Part shown: piece after piece, positions 33,344 through 40,612 of the stretch
How positions within the stretch are numbered: the stretch's first letter is position 1
Layout of the letters: each line of letters starts with the position of its first letter
DNA from: Bacillota bacterium
GTDB lineage: Bacteria > Bacillota_I > Bacilli_A > Erysipelotrichales > Erysipelotrichaceae
Direction: 5' to 3'
Length of the DNA stretch: 40,612 nt
Assembly: GCA_023388535.1 (NCBI GenBank)
Contig: JAEWFZ010000009.1
Location: 1-40,612 of the forward strand
Made by a program: the position numbers and the translations under genes
Notes under the pieces: model-generated
Told to the model about the DNA's origin: nothing
The model's database searches: none
Seen by the model: only the letters and a program-made list of their open reading frames with translations

Positions 33344-36300
33344 ATGGATTATAAATATACCGCCTTTATTTCCTATCGTCATCTTGAGCCGGATGCAAGT
33401 ATTGCAGCTAAGGTTCATACGATGATAGAAACCTTTCCGATACCTAAGGAGTTTTATGTCGATAGCAAAAAACCGACCTTTCGCGTCTTTCGAGATCGTG
33501 AAGAATTAACAACCAGTTCGCTTTCCGATAGTATCGACGAAGCCTTAAAATCATCAAAATACTTAGTGGTTATTTGTTCTAAGCGACTCCCCCTTTCACA
33601 ATGGTGCAATCGCGAAGTTGAAACTTTTATTAAACTTCATGGTATCGACCGGGTGATACCGGTCTTAATTGAAGGCGAACCGCATGAATCCTTTCCACCC
33701 GCCTTACTCAGTAAAGAAATACTCGCCGCAGAACTTAGGTCTCCTGAAGTTTTAAGTCCTGATTTTGTTGGCTTTGAAAAACTAGAAAAAGAAAATCCAG
33801 CACAACTAAAAACGCTAACTCAAAAAGCCATTGAACTACTCAACAAAACCGAAAAGTATCGGATCATGGCCGCGATTCTTAATATCGCTTATGGTGATTT
33901 AGTTCAGCGCGATAAACAACGTCGTCAACGATTATTGACGCGTATCTTTATTGGCGCTACGGTCTTGTTATCGTTTTTTGGTATCTTTATGTTCAACGCC
34001 TATCGAAATGAGAATATCGCCCGTATGGAAGCCGTTCAAAATAACTCTAAATTGCTGTTAGATCGCGCTCAAGCTTATCTTGATAATGGCGATAAAGTCC
34101 TTTCGGTCTTAGTTTCCAATCAAGCAATGGCGCCTTTAACTCCCTCGATGCAACGTTATCCACAACTTAAATCCCAACATACCGGGATCTTAAACGATGC
34201 CATCAACATTCAACAACCAAGCATCATGACCGTCATTAATAACGATAACCGCTATGCCTTTTCTACCATCTCTGAAGATAGTTCAAAAATTTACGCTGGC
34301 TTTGGAAATGGTAAGATCGGTGTCTGGGACTTGAAATATGGAACTTTACTGCATACCATTGACGCCCATTTAGAACAAGTCAAACTGGTTACCTTCTCAC
34401 CTGATGGTAGTAAATTCGCTTCCGGAGCTTTTGATAATCATATTAAGATCTGGGATGCGAAGAGTTATCAGGAATTGGCTGAAGTTGATCTCGGTGGTTT
34501 TATTATGTACATCGATTATAGTCGCGATGGCCAGTATATCTATACCATCAGTTTTAAATCACCAAGTTATGTCTTACGTAAATATTCAACAAGCAATTAT
34601 CAACAAGTCGGTGATGAATTGGTTATTTCGAGTAATATTAGCCGCGTCAGTCCATCAAAGGTAAGTTCTCTAGTGGCGATGCGTTTTAATACTTATAATG
34701 AAGATCAATCCCTCGTTATTTATGATTTAGATACCATGCGCGAAGTCCGCAAAATCAACCATATCAGGTATTCCGATAGCACCAATCCTGAAGCGGAACC
34801 TACACCGTTACCGTTTATGGAGGTCGCCCACCTCGATGGAACCGATTATATTCTTGCTCTCAACATGCGTGGCGTTTATCTGATCGATGGCCGTAGTGGT
34901 GAAATCCTTGCTAGCAAAGACTTGAGATTATCCTCAGACAGTATGATTCGTCAAAACAAAGACACTCAAGATATCTTCATTTCAAGCTTTGGATCCGTTT
35001 TCCAATTAGCAGCTAATACTTTAGAGCATAAACGAGAAATAAATTTCGGTAGTGGGATTATCAAGTGTTTTGATATCAGTGTTAATAACGATATCGTCGC
35101 TATCTTTCAAGATGGCAATGTCGGGTTAGCTCAAAATGGTGTCGTAACCCAACGTAACTTTGATTATGGGGCTGGCCTTCCTGAGTATGTTCGTTTCTCC
35201 AAAGATGGTAAATATGTCGTCTTTGATTCGCTTACCAATAAGCAATTTAAAGTGGCTCATATGGAAGTCGCTGAACCAGGACAAGAAATCTTAGGCAGCA
35301 TTCAATTAGTTAGTGACAATAGTCATTACAGCGTCTTTTCTGGAGAAGGCCAATACTTCTTATGGAACAATCAAAACAATCAAGAAGTGGCTCGTCTGAA
35401 ACTGGAGCGACAACTTTCAACCGATTATCAAGCTCAAAAACAAATTCATTTAGCCAACGACGGTAAGCATTTAGGTTACTATTGGTCGGCGATCAACTTG
35501 GAAACCGACCAGCGCGAACGCAAGGTGGTCATCGTCGATACGGCTACTTCAAAGATTGTTTATGAACATCCTCTAGAAGAACTACCTTCGTTGATGCGCT
35601 TCCATCCAAAACCAGAAACCAAACAAATCATGCTGGCTTATAGTGATGGTAAGGTTGAATTTATTAATTTCGAAACCGATGAACTAATTAAAACCATGAC
35701 CATTACCCAAGGCTTTTTAGACCGAATAGGGTTCAGTGATGATTTAAACTATATCTATTTTGACTATAGCGATAGTGCCAGCACTATTTATGATTATCAC
35801 ACTAACGAAAAGGTAGAAACCATCGCTGGTTCGCTCTTCTTTTTAGAAAATAGAGATGGCAAACTTTTTGCTAAAGGAATTTACAATAACCGTGGCTTTA
35901 TTTATCAGCAGGGAAGTCCGCTTCAGGAGATACGACTCGATGACAAGCGCGAGTATATTGATCCAACAGCGACCTATGAAAACCGCGATCTTCCAATTAA
36001 TCGCTATCATCAAGAAAAAGATTTGCTACTAAGTATCACTAATTTTGGTGACTTCAAACGCGGTTACTTAATCGATTTTGAGTCCGGTAATATTTTAAAA
36101 ACCTATCATATTTCCATAGTTAACCGCAACGCTTTAGGCTTTATTAACCCTCAGGGAAATCGTGTTATTCTCGATCAATTCTCTTTCAATGTGGCAAATC
36201 CCAATTATGATTTCAACGATCCAGAATCGCCGTTCTATATTGAATCTCGCCAAGCAAGCTTTGTTCATATGATTGAAGATTATGATGCGTTGTTAGAGTT

Positions 36301-36367
36301 ATCAAAACCAATTTTAGAACATCGTGCCTTAACCGAGCTTGAAAAAGACCAATTAGGTCTTAGGTAA
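33344..36367 (+). CDS. TIR domain - transmembrane helix - WD40-like propeller protein
   Basis: The protein has about 1007 residues. The second ATG (33344) is preferred, because GGAGG ends 7 nt before it but only 1 nt before the first ATG. Residues 1-150 are a bacterial TIR domain: YTAFISYRH, FRDREEL, VVICS, then SQWCNREVETF, whose Glu is in the place of the catalytic NADase glutamate. A basic stretch (RDKQRRQR) precedes one membrane helix (about 198-220), so TIR should be inside and the rest outside. Residues 240-280 form a helical neck. From about 300 there are beta-propeller repeats (KIGVWDLKYG; VTFSPDGSKFASGAFDNHIKIWD) continuing in weaker form to the end. It is divergent from the P2A ATPase and convergent with mgtE. 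Possible roles are a sensor or defence receptor. Confidence 0.85.
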   Translation: MDYKYTAFISYRHLEPDASIAAKVHTMIETFPIPKEFYVDSKKPTFRVFRDREELTTSSLSDSIDEALKSSKYLVVICSKRLPLSQWCNREVETFIKLHGIDRVIPVLIEGEPHESFPPALLSKEILAAELRSPEVLSPDFVGFEKLEKENPAQLKTLTQKAIELLNKTEKYRIMAAILNIAYGDLVQRDKQRRQRLLTRIFIGATVLLSFFGIFMFNAYRNENIARMEAVQNNSKLLLDRAQAYLDNGDKVLSVLVSNQAMAPLTPSMQRYPQLKSQHTGILNDAINIQQPSIMTVINNDNRYAFSTISEDSSKIYAGFGNGKIGVWDLKYGTLLHTIDAHLEQVKLVTFSPDGSKFASGAFDNHIKIWDAKSYQELAEVDLGGFIMYIDYSRDGQYIYTISFKSPSYVLRKYSTSNYQQVGDELVISSNISRVSPSKVSSLVAMRFNTYNEDQSLVIYDLDTMREVRKINHIRYSDSTNPEAEPTPLPFMEVAHLDGTDYILALNMRGVYLIDGRSGEILASKDLRLSSDSMIRQNKDTQDIFISSFGSVFQLAANTLEHKREINFGSGIIKCFDISVNNDIVAIFQDGNVGLAQNGVVTQRNFDYGAGLPEYVRFSKDGKYVVFDSLTNKQFKVAHMEVAEPGQEILGSIQLVSDNSHYSVFSGEGQYFLWNNQNNQEVARLKLERQLSTDYQAQKQIHLANDGKHLGYYWSAINLETDQRERKVVIVDTATSKIVYEHPLEELPSLMRFHPKPETKQIMLAYSDGKVEFINFETDELIKTMTITQGFLDRIGFSDDLNYIYFDYSDSASTIYDYHTNEKVETIAGSLFFLENRDGKLFAKGIYNNRGFIYQQGSPLQEIRLDDKREYIDPTATYENRDLPINRYHQEKDLLLSITNFGDFKRGYLIDFESGNILKTYHISIVNRNALGFINPQGNRVILDQFSFNVANPNYDFNDPESPFYIESRQASFVHMIEDYDALLELSKPILEHRALTELEKDQLGLR

Positions 36368-36370
36368 GAG

Positions 36371-36400
36371 AAAAGGGTTTCATTGAGATGAAACCCTTTT
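36371..36400. terminator. bidirectional terminator between TIR gene and mgtE
   Basis: A perfect 13-bp stem (AAAAGGGTTTCAT with ATGAAACCCTTTT) around TGAG, with A/T runs on both sides, lies between convergent genes. Confidence 0.9.
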
Positions 36401-36403
36401 TAA

Positions 36404-37762
36404 TTACATGACAATGCCTAATAATCGCTCCGCTACCATGAAGTAGACAATTAAACCTAAGGCGTCGACCAAGGTCGTGATCAGTGGTGCGGCCATAATC
36501 GCTGGATCTAATTTAATTAACTTAGCTAGCAATGGTAGAACTGCTCCAAAGATTTTAGCCATAATGACAATCGCTAGTAAAGCAATCGATACGGTCAAAG
36601 CTAAATTGAAATTTGGTTCGATTAAAAAATAAATCCTAGCAAAACTGACGGCTCCCAAAGCTAAACCAGTGATAACACCAATCTGAAACTCTTTGAAGAT
36701 AACTTTCCAAATATCTTTAAATTCAATTTCCTTTAAAGTCATTCCTCGAATAATTAAAGTAGAAGACTGGGAACCAGAGTTCCCTCCGGAGTCGGTCAAC
36801 ATCGGGATAAAAGTTACTAAAATTGGTATCATTACAAAAGCATGTTCAAAGCGGCTTAAGATTGAACCATTAATCATTCCCGAAATCATTAAAACCATCA
36901 ACCATAAAATACGGTGCTTAGCATGATCCCAAGCTGAAGTTTCTAAATAAGGGCGATCGTCCGGTGTAATGGCGGCCATTAATTGCATGTCTTCGGTATG
37001 CATTTCATGTACCATGTCTAAGATATCGTCATAGGTAATGATGCCCACTAAACGTTGCTCATTATCAACCACCGGTAAGGCTAAGAAGTCATAGTTTTCA
37101 AAAATACTAACGATATCTTCATCTACCGCTGTGGTGACGGTGCTGATAACGTTGGTTTCCATAATATTGTAAATATATTCATCATCGTTGGCAGATAAAA
37201 TATCTTTTAGTGAGACAACGCCTTCCAAACGACGTGCTTCATCGGTAACATAGCAAGTATAAATCGTTTCAAAGCGTTGGGTGGACCGACGTATTTTTGA
37301 TATCGCTTCGGCGACGGTCATGCCTTTTTGTAGGTTCATGATCTCTGGCGTCATTACCGAACCGGCCGTTCCGTCTTCATAGTTAAGATAACGATTGATC
37401 ATATTTCGAGTTTCTGGGGTTGAAAGGCGAAGTACCCGAGAGACTAGATTGGAAGGAAGTTCCTGAACCAAGTCCACCGCATCGTCGGTGTAGAGTGATT
37501 CTATAATTTCATGGACCTCGTCATCGGTCATATTGGTGAAAATATCTTCCGCAACATCGCTTTCCAAATGCGCAAAAACTTCCGCGGCTAAATCTTTGTG
37601 TAATAACCTAAATAATATGACACTTTGGTTATCGGTTTCTATTTCATCTAAAAAGTCCGCAATATCGGCAGCGTGTAAATCATTAAGGATTGGCTGTAAC
37701 TTTTTATAATTTCGAGACTCGTATAATTTATAGAGCATTTCGAAAAGTTCTTTATTTTCCAT
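36404..37762 (-). CDS. mgtE: MgtE magnesium channel/transporter, second tandem copy
   Basis: This 452-residue protein has an MgtE N domain of alpha-helical repeats (1-130, with HLESDVAEDIFTNMTDDEVHEIIE), two CBS domains (about 137-255, starting SVMTPEIMNL) and five membrane helices from about residue 287. The pore signature is PMLTDSGGNSGSQSSTLIIRG (near 320-340), with a C-terminal LITTLVDALGLIVYF. MgtE is a Mg2+-gated Mg2+ channel whose cytosolic domains close the pore when Mg2+ is high. A GGAGGAAGGAG ribosome-binding site precedes it. It lies 24 bp after the first copy and is co-transcribed. Confidence 0.95.
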   Translation of the reverse strand: MENKELFEMLYKLYESRNYKKLQPILNDLHAADIADFLDEIETDNQSVILFRLLHKDLAAEVFAHLESDVAEDIFTNMTDDEVHEIIESLYTDDAVDLVQELPSNLVSRVLRLSTPETRNMINRYLNYEDGTAGSVMTPEIMNLQKGMTVAEAISKIRRSTQRFETIYTCYVTDEARRLEGVVSLKDILSANDDEYIYNIMETNVISTVTTAVDEDIVSIFENYDFLALPVVDNEQRLVGIITYDDILDMVHEMHTEDMQLMAAITPDDRPYLETSAWDHAKHRILWLMVLMISGMINGSILSRFEHAFVMIPILVTFIPMLTDSGGNSGSQSSTLIIRGMTLKEIEFKDIWKVIFKEFQIGVITGLALGAVSFARIYFLIEPNFNLALTVSIALLAIVIMAKIFGAVLPLLAKLIKLDPAIMAAPLITTLVDALGLIVYFMVAERLLGIVM

Positions 37763-37786
37763 CAGTTTCTCCTTCCTCCGTTGGGT

Positions 37787-39145
37787 TTATATGACTAATC
37801 CTAGCAGCCGTTCAGCGACTAGGAAATAAATAATTAAGCCAAAAGCATCCACCAAGGTCGTAATCAAGGGGGCTGCCATAATGGCTGGATCTAGTTTAAA
37901 AAACTTGGCTCCTAACGGTAATATTACCCCAAACATTTTTGCCATCATAATAATAACCATCAAAGCAATTGAAACCGTTAAAGCTAACAAGACATTGGCT
38001 TCAATGAAGAAGTATATCCTTAAGAAATTAATCGTTCCCATTACCAATCCGGTTATGGCTCCGATTTGGAGCTCTTTTACTATTATATGCCATATATCGC
38101 TAAAAGCAATTTCTTTTAGGGTCATTCCACGGATAATTAGGGTTGAAGACTGGGCTCCAGCGTTTCCGCCCGATCCCGTCAACATCGGAATAAAGGTAAC
38201 TAAAATCGGTAAAATGACGAAAGCATGTTCAAAGCGACCGAGAATCATGCCGTTAATCATTCCCGAAATCATTAATACCATTAACCAAACAATCCGATTT
38301 TTAGCATGTCCCCAAGCGGACGTTGATAAATAAGGACGACTATCCGGGGTAATTGCGGCCATTATTTGTAAATTCTCGGTATGTAATTCATTAACTAAAT
38401 CGAGTAGGTCATCGTAAGTAATAATGCCAACTAGACGTTGCTCGTTATCCACTACTGGAAGTGCTAAAAAATCATAGATATCAAACAGATTAATAATATC
38501 TTCGTCCATAGCGTTGGTGGTGGTACTGATGACGTTAGTTTCCATTATTTCGTAGATATACTGATCATCGCGCGCCGATAAGAGTTGTTTTAGGGAGACA
38601 ACCCCCTCTAGATGACGATGATGATCGGTGATATAGCAGGTATAAATGGTTTCAAAGCGTCCTTTTGTCTTTCGAATTTTATTTATCGCTTCGGCTACGG
38701 TCATATCTTTTCTTAAGTTCATGATTTCAGAAGTCATTACCGAACCGGCACTACCTTCTTTATAGTTTAAATAGCGATTAATTAAATTACGTGTGTTTGC
38801 TTTGGTTAGTCTTAAGATTCGACTAACTAAATTTGAAGGTAGTTCTTGGACTAAGTCCACCGCATCATCGGTATAGAGGTTTTCAATGATTTCTTGTACC
38901 TCGGTATCGGTCATGCTGGTAATGATATCTTCGGCGACATCGCTTTCTAAATGAGCAAAAACTTCGGCGGCTAGATCTTTATCTAAAAGACGAAAAAAAA
39001 CAATGACTTGTTTTCCTTCTTCAAGCTGGTCGAAGTGTTCGGCTAAGTCTGCTGGATGTATTTGGTTGAGCTGCTCTTGAAGCGCTTTAAAATCATGGCT
39101 TTGATAGAGCTCGATTAATTGTTGAAATTGTGTCATGGTTTCCAT
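37787..39145 (-). CDS. mgtE: MgtE magnesium channel/transporter, first tandem copy
   Basis: This paralogue of the next gene has the same length (452 residues), domain order and pore signature (PMLTGSGGNAGAQSSTLIIRG). The two differ most in the first 60 residues and in the CBS region. The first ATG lies in a predicted leader hairpin, with only a weak AGGA 2 nt away. An in-frame ATG three codons later is an alternative start. The gene is headed by a promoter, a short leader ORF and paired stems, suggesting translational control in response to Mg2+. Confidence 0.95.
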   Translation of the reverse strand: METMTQFQQLIELYQSHDFKALQEQLNQIHPADLAEHFDQLEEGKQVIVFFRLLDKDLAAEVFAHLESDVAEDIITSMTDTEVQEIIENLYTDDAVDLVQELPSNLVSRILRLTKANTRNLINRYLNYKEGSAGSVMTSEIMNLRKDMTVAEAINKIRKTKGRFETIYTCYITDHHRHLEGVVSLKQLLSARDDQYIYEIMETNVISTTTNAMDEDIINLFDIYDFLALPVVDNEQRLVGIITYDDLLDLVNELHTENLQIMAAITPDSRPYLSTSAWGHAKNRIVWLMVLMISGMINGMILGRFEHAFVILPILVTFIPMLTGSGGNAGAQSSTLIIRGMTLKEIAFSDIWHIIVKELQIGAITGLVMGTINFLRIYFFIEANVLLALTVSIALMVIIMMAKMFGVILPLGAKFFKLDPAIMAAPLITTLVDAFGLIIYFLVAERLLGLVI

Positions 39146-39278
39146 AGTCCTAGTTGTACAAGCGTCACGTTAGCCAACTGTTTCTATGGTGAAAAGAGAT
39201 CGTTGACTAGTTTGTACCGGAGTTGTTCTGTCGATAAAGACTCGCTGGTTCTGGTAGGTCCACTTGATATCTCCTTTC
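39142..39278 (-). promoter_or_regulatory. structured 5' leader of the mgtE operon
   Basis: Two stems can be drawn on the minus-strand RNA. GAAAGGAGAT (39278-39269, the leader ORF's ribosome-binding site) pairs with ATCTCTTTTC (39200-39191). CCATAG plus AGTTG (39189-39184, 39179-39175) pair with CAACT plus CTATGG (39156-39152, 39147-39142), which hides the mgtE start codon. No known riboswitch family is recognised. Confidence 0.5.
39207..39263 (-). CDS. 18-residue acidic/proline-rich leader peptide upstream of mgtE
   Basis: A GTG start at 39263 has AAAGGAG 7 nt upstream, the best ribosome-binding site in the leader. The peptide is MDLPEPASLYRQNNSGTN and ends 61 bp before the mgtE start. The D, P, E, P pattern right after the start resembles MgtL of Salmonella ([17 protein letters not shown]), where such residues destabilise ribosomes at low Mg2+ and raise expression of a Mg2+ transporter. 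A similar role here is inferred from sequence character and position. Confidence 0.5.
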   Translation of the reverse strand: MDLPEPASLYRQNNSGTN

Positions 39279-39290
39279 TGAAGCCATTTT

Positions 39291-39320
39291 ATTTTACTAT
39301 ATTTTGTATTTCGATAACAA
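39291..39320 (-). promoter_or_regulatory. probable promoter of the mgtE operon
   Basis: Minus-strand TTGTTA (39320-39315), an 18-bp spacer and TAAAAT (39296-39291), just upstream of the leader ORF. Confidence 0.5.
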
Positions 39321-39409
39321 TAAAAGTCACGTCATTATTTGAGTTATCGTGTTTTTTTATTGACATAAAGTATTCTAACTATTAAGAAACGTTGAAAGTC
39401 GATAAAGTC

Positions 39410-39440
39410 CATATAATTGTGTAAAAGTAAAAGGGCCATA
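39410..39440. mobile_element. probable left terminal region of the IS256-family element
   Basis: ATAATTGTGTAAAAGTAAAA followed by GGGCCATAGGCTC, 50 bp upstream of the transposase gene, looks like the terminal repeat of IS256-type elements. The matching right end is outside the window, so the boundary is approximate. Confidence 0.4.
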
Positions 39441-39490
39441 GGCTCTGTTATGATGTTAGTGAACAAACAACAATCATAAAGGAGAACGCT

Positions 39491-40612
39491 ATGGCACAAA
39501 TCAATTTTACTTTAGATTTTGAAGATGTACAAGGCATTATCGAACAATCCGGAGCAGATGAACTTTCAAAACAACTATTAACTACGATATTTAATCAGTT
39601 AATGGAAAAACAAAGAGATGATTACATAGGGGTTGGAGAATACGTTAGGAATAGTGAGAGAGTGAGTCACCGCAATGGATATTATGAACGAGACTTTACA
39701 ACACGCATAGGAACATTAGAGTTGTTAGTACCAAGAACCAGGGACGGTCTGTTTTCACCGGATTTATTTCAACGTTATCAAAGAAATGAAAAGGCCCTAT
39801 TAAGTGCGATGTTAGAGATGTATGTTCAAGGTGTTTCTACTCGAAAGGTTTCAAGAATTGTTGAAGAATTATGTGGGAAGGCGATTTCAAAATCATTCGT
39901 CAGTTCACTCACCAAAGAATTAGATGAAGTTGTTGAAGCATTTCTATCTTATCGATTTGATTGTCTCTACCCCTTCTTAATGAGCGATGTGATCTACATA
40001 AAAGTTCGAGAGAACAAACGAGTTATCTCCAAAGCATTTCACATTGTCTTAGGGATAAATGAAAAAGGCCACAGAAATGTGTTGGGGTTTAGCTTACACG
40101 AAACAGAAAGTTTGGAAAGTTGGAAAACACTGTATGAAAAGCTAATAGAAAGAGGCTTAAAAGGTGTTAAACTTGTCATTTCTGATGCTCATAAAGGAGA
40201 AGTTGAAGCAATCAAGCAGTGTTTTGTCGGAGCAAGTTGGCAGAGATGTCAGGTCCATTTCACAAGAAATATTCTTGATCGATTATCAAAGAAAAATACT
40301 ACAGAGATTAGAAATGAAATAAAAGCATTGTTTAAAATAACTCATGGTAGTGCAGCTAGAGAATATAAGAACTTATTAGTTGAAAAATACGCTTCGGTTT
40401 ATCCCTCCGCTATTCAAACACTTGAAGAAGGATTCGAAGATGCATTCCAGTATTGTATGATTGAGGAAACAAGTTATTCACGATTGAAAAGTACTAATAT
40501 GCTAGAGCGTGTCAATGAAGAAATCCGTCGTAGAGAAAAAGTTATTCGAATCTTTCCAAACAATGACTCTGCGATTAGATTAATAGGAACACTTTTAATT
40601 GATATCCACGAA
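39491..40612 (+). CDS. IS256-family transposase (3' end outside the window)
   Basis: The frame is open for 374 codons to the window edge, from an ATG with AAAGGAGA 5 nt upstream. It has the IS256 mutator-type layout: N-terminal helical region, conserved RNGYYERDFTTRIGTLELLVPRTRDG (60-85), YVQGVSTRKVSRIVEELCG, then the DDE residues D166 (MSDVIYIKVRE), D232 (VISDAHKG) and E339 (NMLERVNEEIRRR). The CxxH-like RCQVHFTRNILD is also present. All catalytic residues are intact, so the enzyme may be active. Intact IS256 transposases have about 390-400 residues, so only a short tail is missing. Confidence 0.93.
   Translation, partial: MAQINFTLDFEDVQGIIEQSGADELSKQLLTTIFNQLMEKQRDDYIGVGEYVRNSERVSHRNGYYERDFTTRIGTLELLVPRTRDGLFSPDLFQRYQRNEKALLSAMLEMYVQGVSTRKVSRIVEELCGKAISKSFVSSLTKELDEVVEAFLSYRFDCLYPFLMSDVIYIKVRENKRVISKAFHIVLGINEKGHRNVLGFSLHETESLESWKTLYEKLIERGLKGVKLVISDAHKGEVEAIKQCFVGASWQRCQVHFTRNILDRLSKKNTTEIRNEIKALFKITHGSAAREYKNLLVEKYASVYPSAIQTLEEGFEDAFQYCMIEETSYSRLKSTNMLERVNEEIRRREKVIRIFPNNDSAIRLIGTLLIDIHE

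Overview
The window looks like a low-GC Gram-positive (Bacillota) chromosome, possibly of the Erysipelotrichales/Clostridia type. The reasons are AT-rich codon use, strong AGGAGG ribosome-binding sites, frequent TTG/GTG starts, standard stop codons, and Firmicutes-style riboswitches (M-box, yybP-ykoY). The exact taxon cannot be read from the sequence. No rRNA, tRNA or CRISPR array was seen.

Region 1 (1-9.8 kb, minus strand) is a decayed piece of a Tn1549/CTn-type integrative conjugative element. In transcription order it holds PcfB/DUF3801, RepA-like initiator, DnaC-like loader, BRO/KilAC-like protein, a small acidic protein, VirD4 coupling ATPase, SSB, Maff2, VirB6-like protein, a coiled-coil protein, PrgI and VirB4. 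VirB4 stops being VirB4 at about residue 360 and continues in frame as the C-terminal part of a large serine recombinase. That part is in turn cut by the end of an IS21-family element at position 120. No relaxase or intact integrase is present, so the fragment is probably immobile. Three intrinsic terminators sit between its co-directional genes.

Region 2 (9.9-14.9 kb) has a MgtA-type Mg2+ P-type ATPase under an M-box riboswitch, followed upstream by remnants of a type I restriction system (hsdR broken inside its Walker A motif, half of an hsdS). Region 3 (15.0-23.0 kb, minus) is a probable catabolic unit: a Crp/Fnr-type regulator, a complete BMP-family (nucleoside-type) ABC importer, a cytosolic sulfatase and its anaerobic radical-SAM maturase. 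Region 4 (23.2-28.6 kb) has a split chromate-type transporter pair, a MacB-like ABC exporter with a large operator-like dyad over its promoter, a short MntR-like regulator whose metal ligands look altered, and two uncharacterised proteins.

Region 5 (28.7-39.3 kb) is the most interesting. A membrane protein with Rossmann/RCK-like domains and a C-terminal RyR domain lies next to a P2A-type Ca2+/Mn2+ ATPase under a yybP-ykoY (Mn2+) riboswitch. Divergent from these is a single-pass protein with a cytosolic TIR domain and a predicted extracellular WD40 propeller. Two tandem mgtE genes follow, behind a structured leader encoding an acidic/proline-rich 18-residue peptide. The window ends inside an IS256-family transposase gene (39.5-40.6 kb).

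A theme runs through the non-mobile part: divalent cation handling (MgtA, two MgtE, P2A ATPase, MntR-like regulator) with three different RNA or leader control devices. The juxtaposition of TIR, RyR and a calcium-pump-like ATPase resembles the parts list of cyclic-ADP-ribose/Ca2+ signalling and is offered as a hypothesis only.
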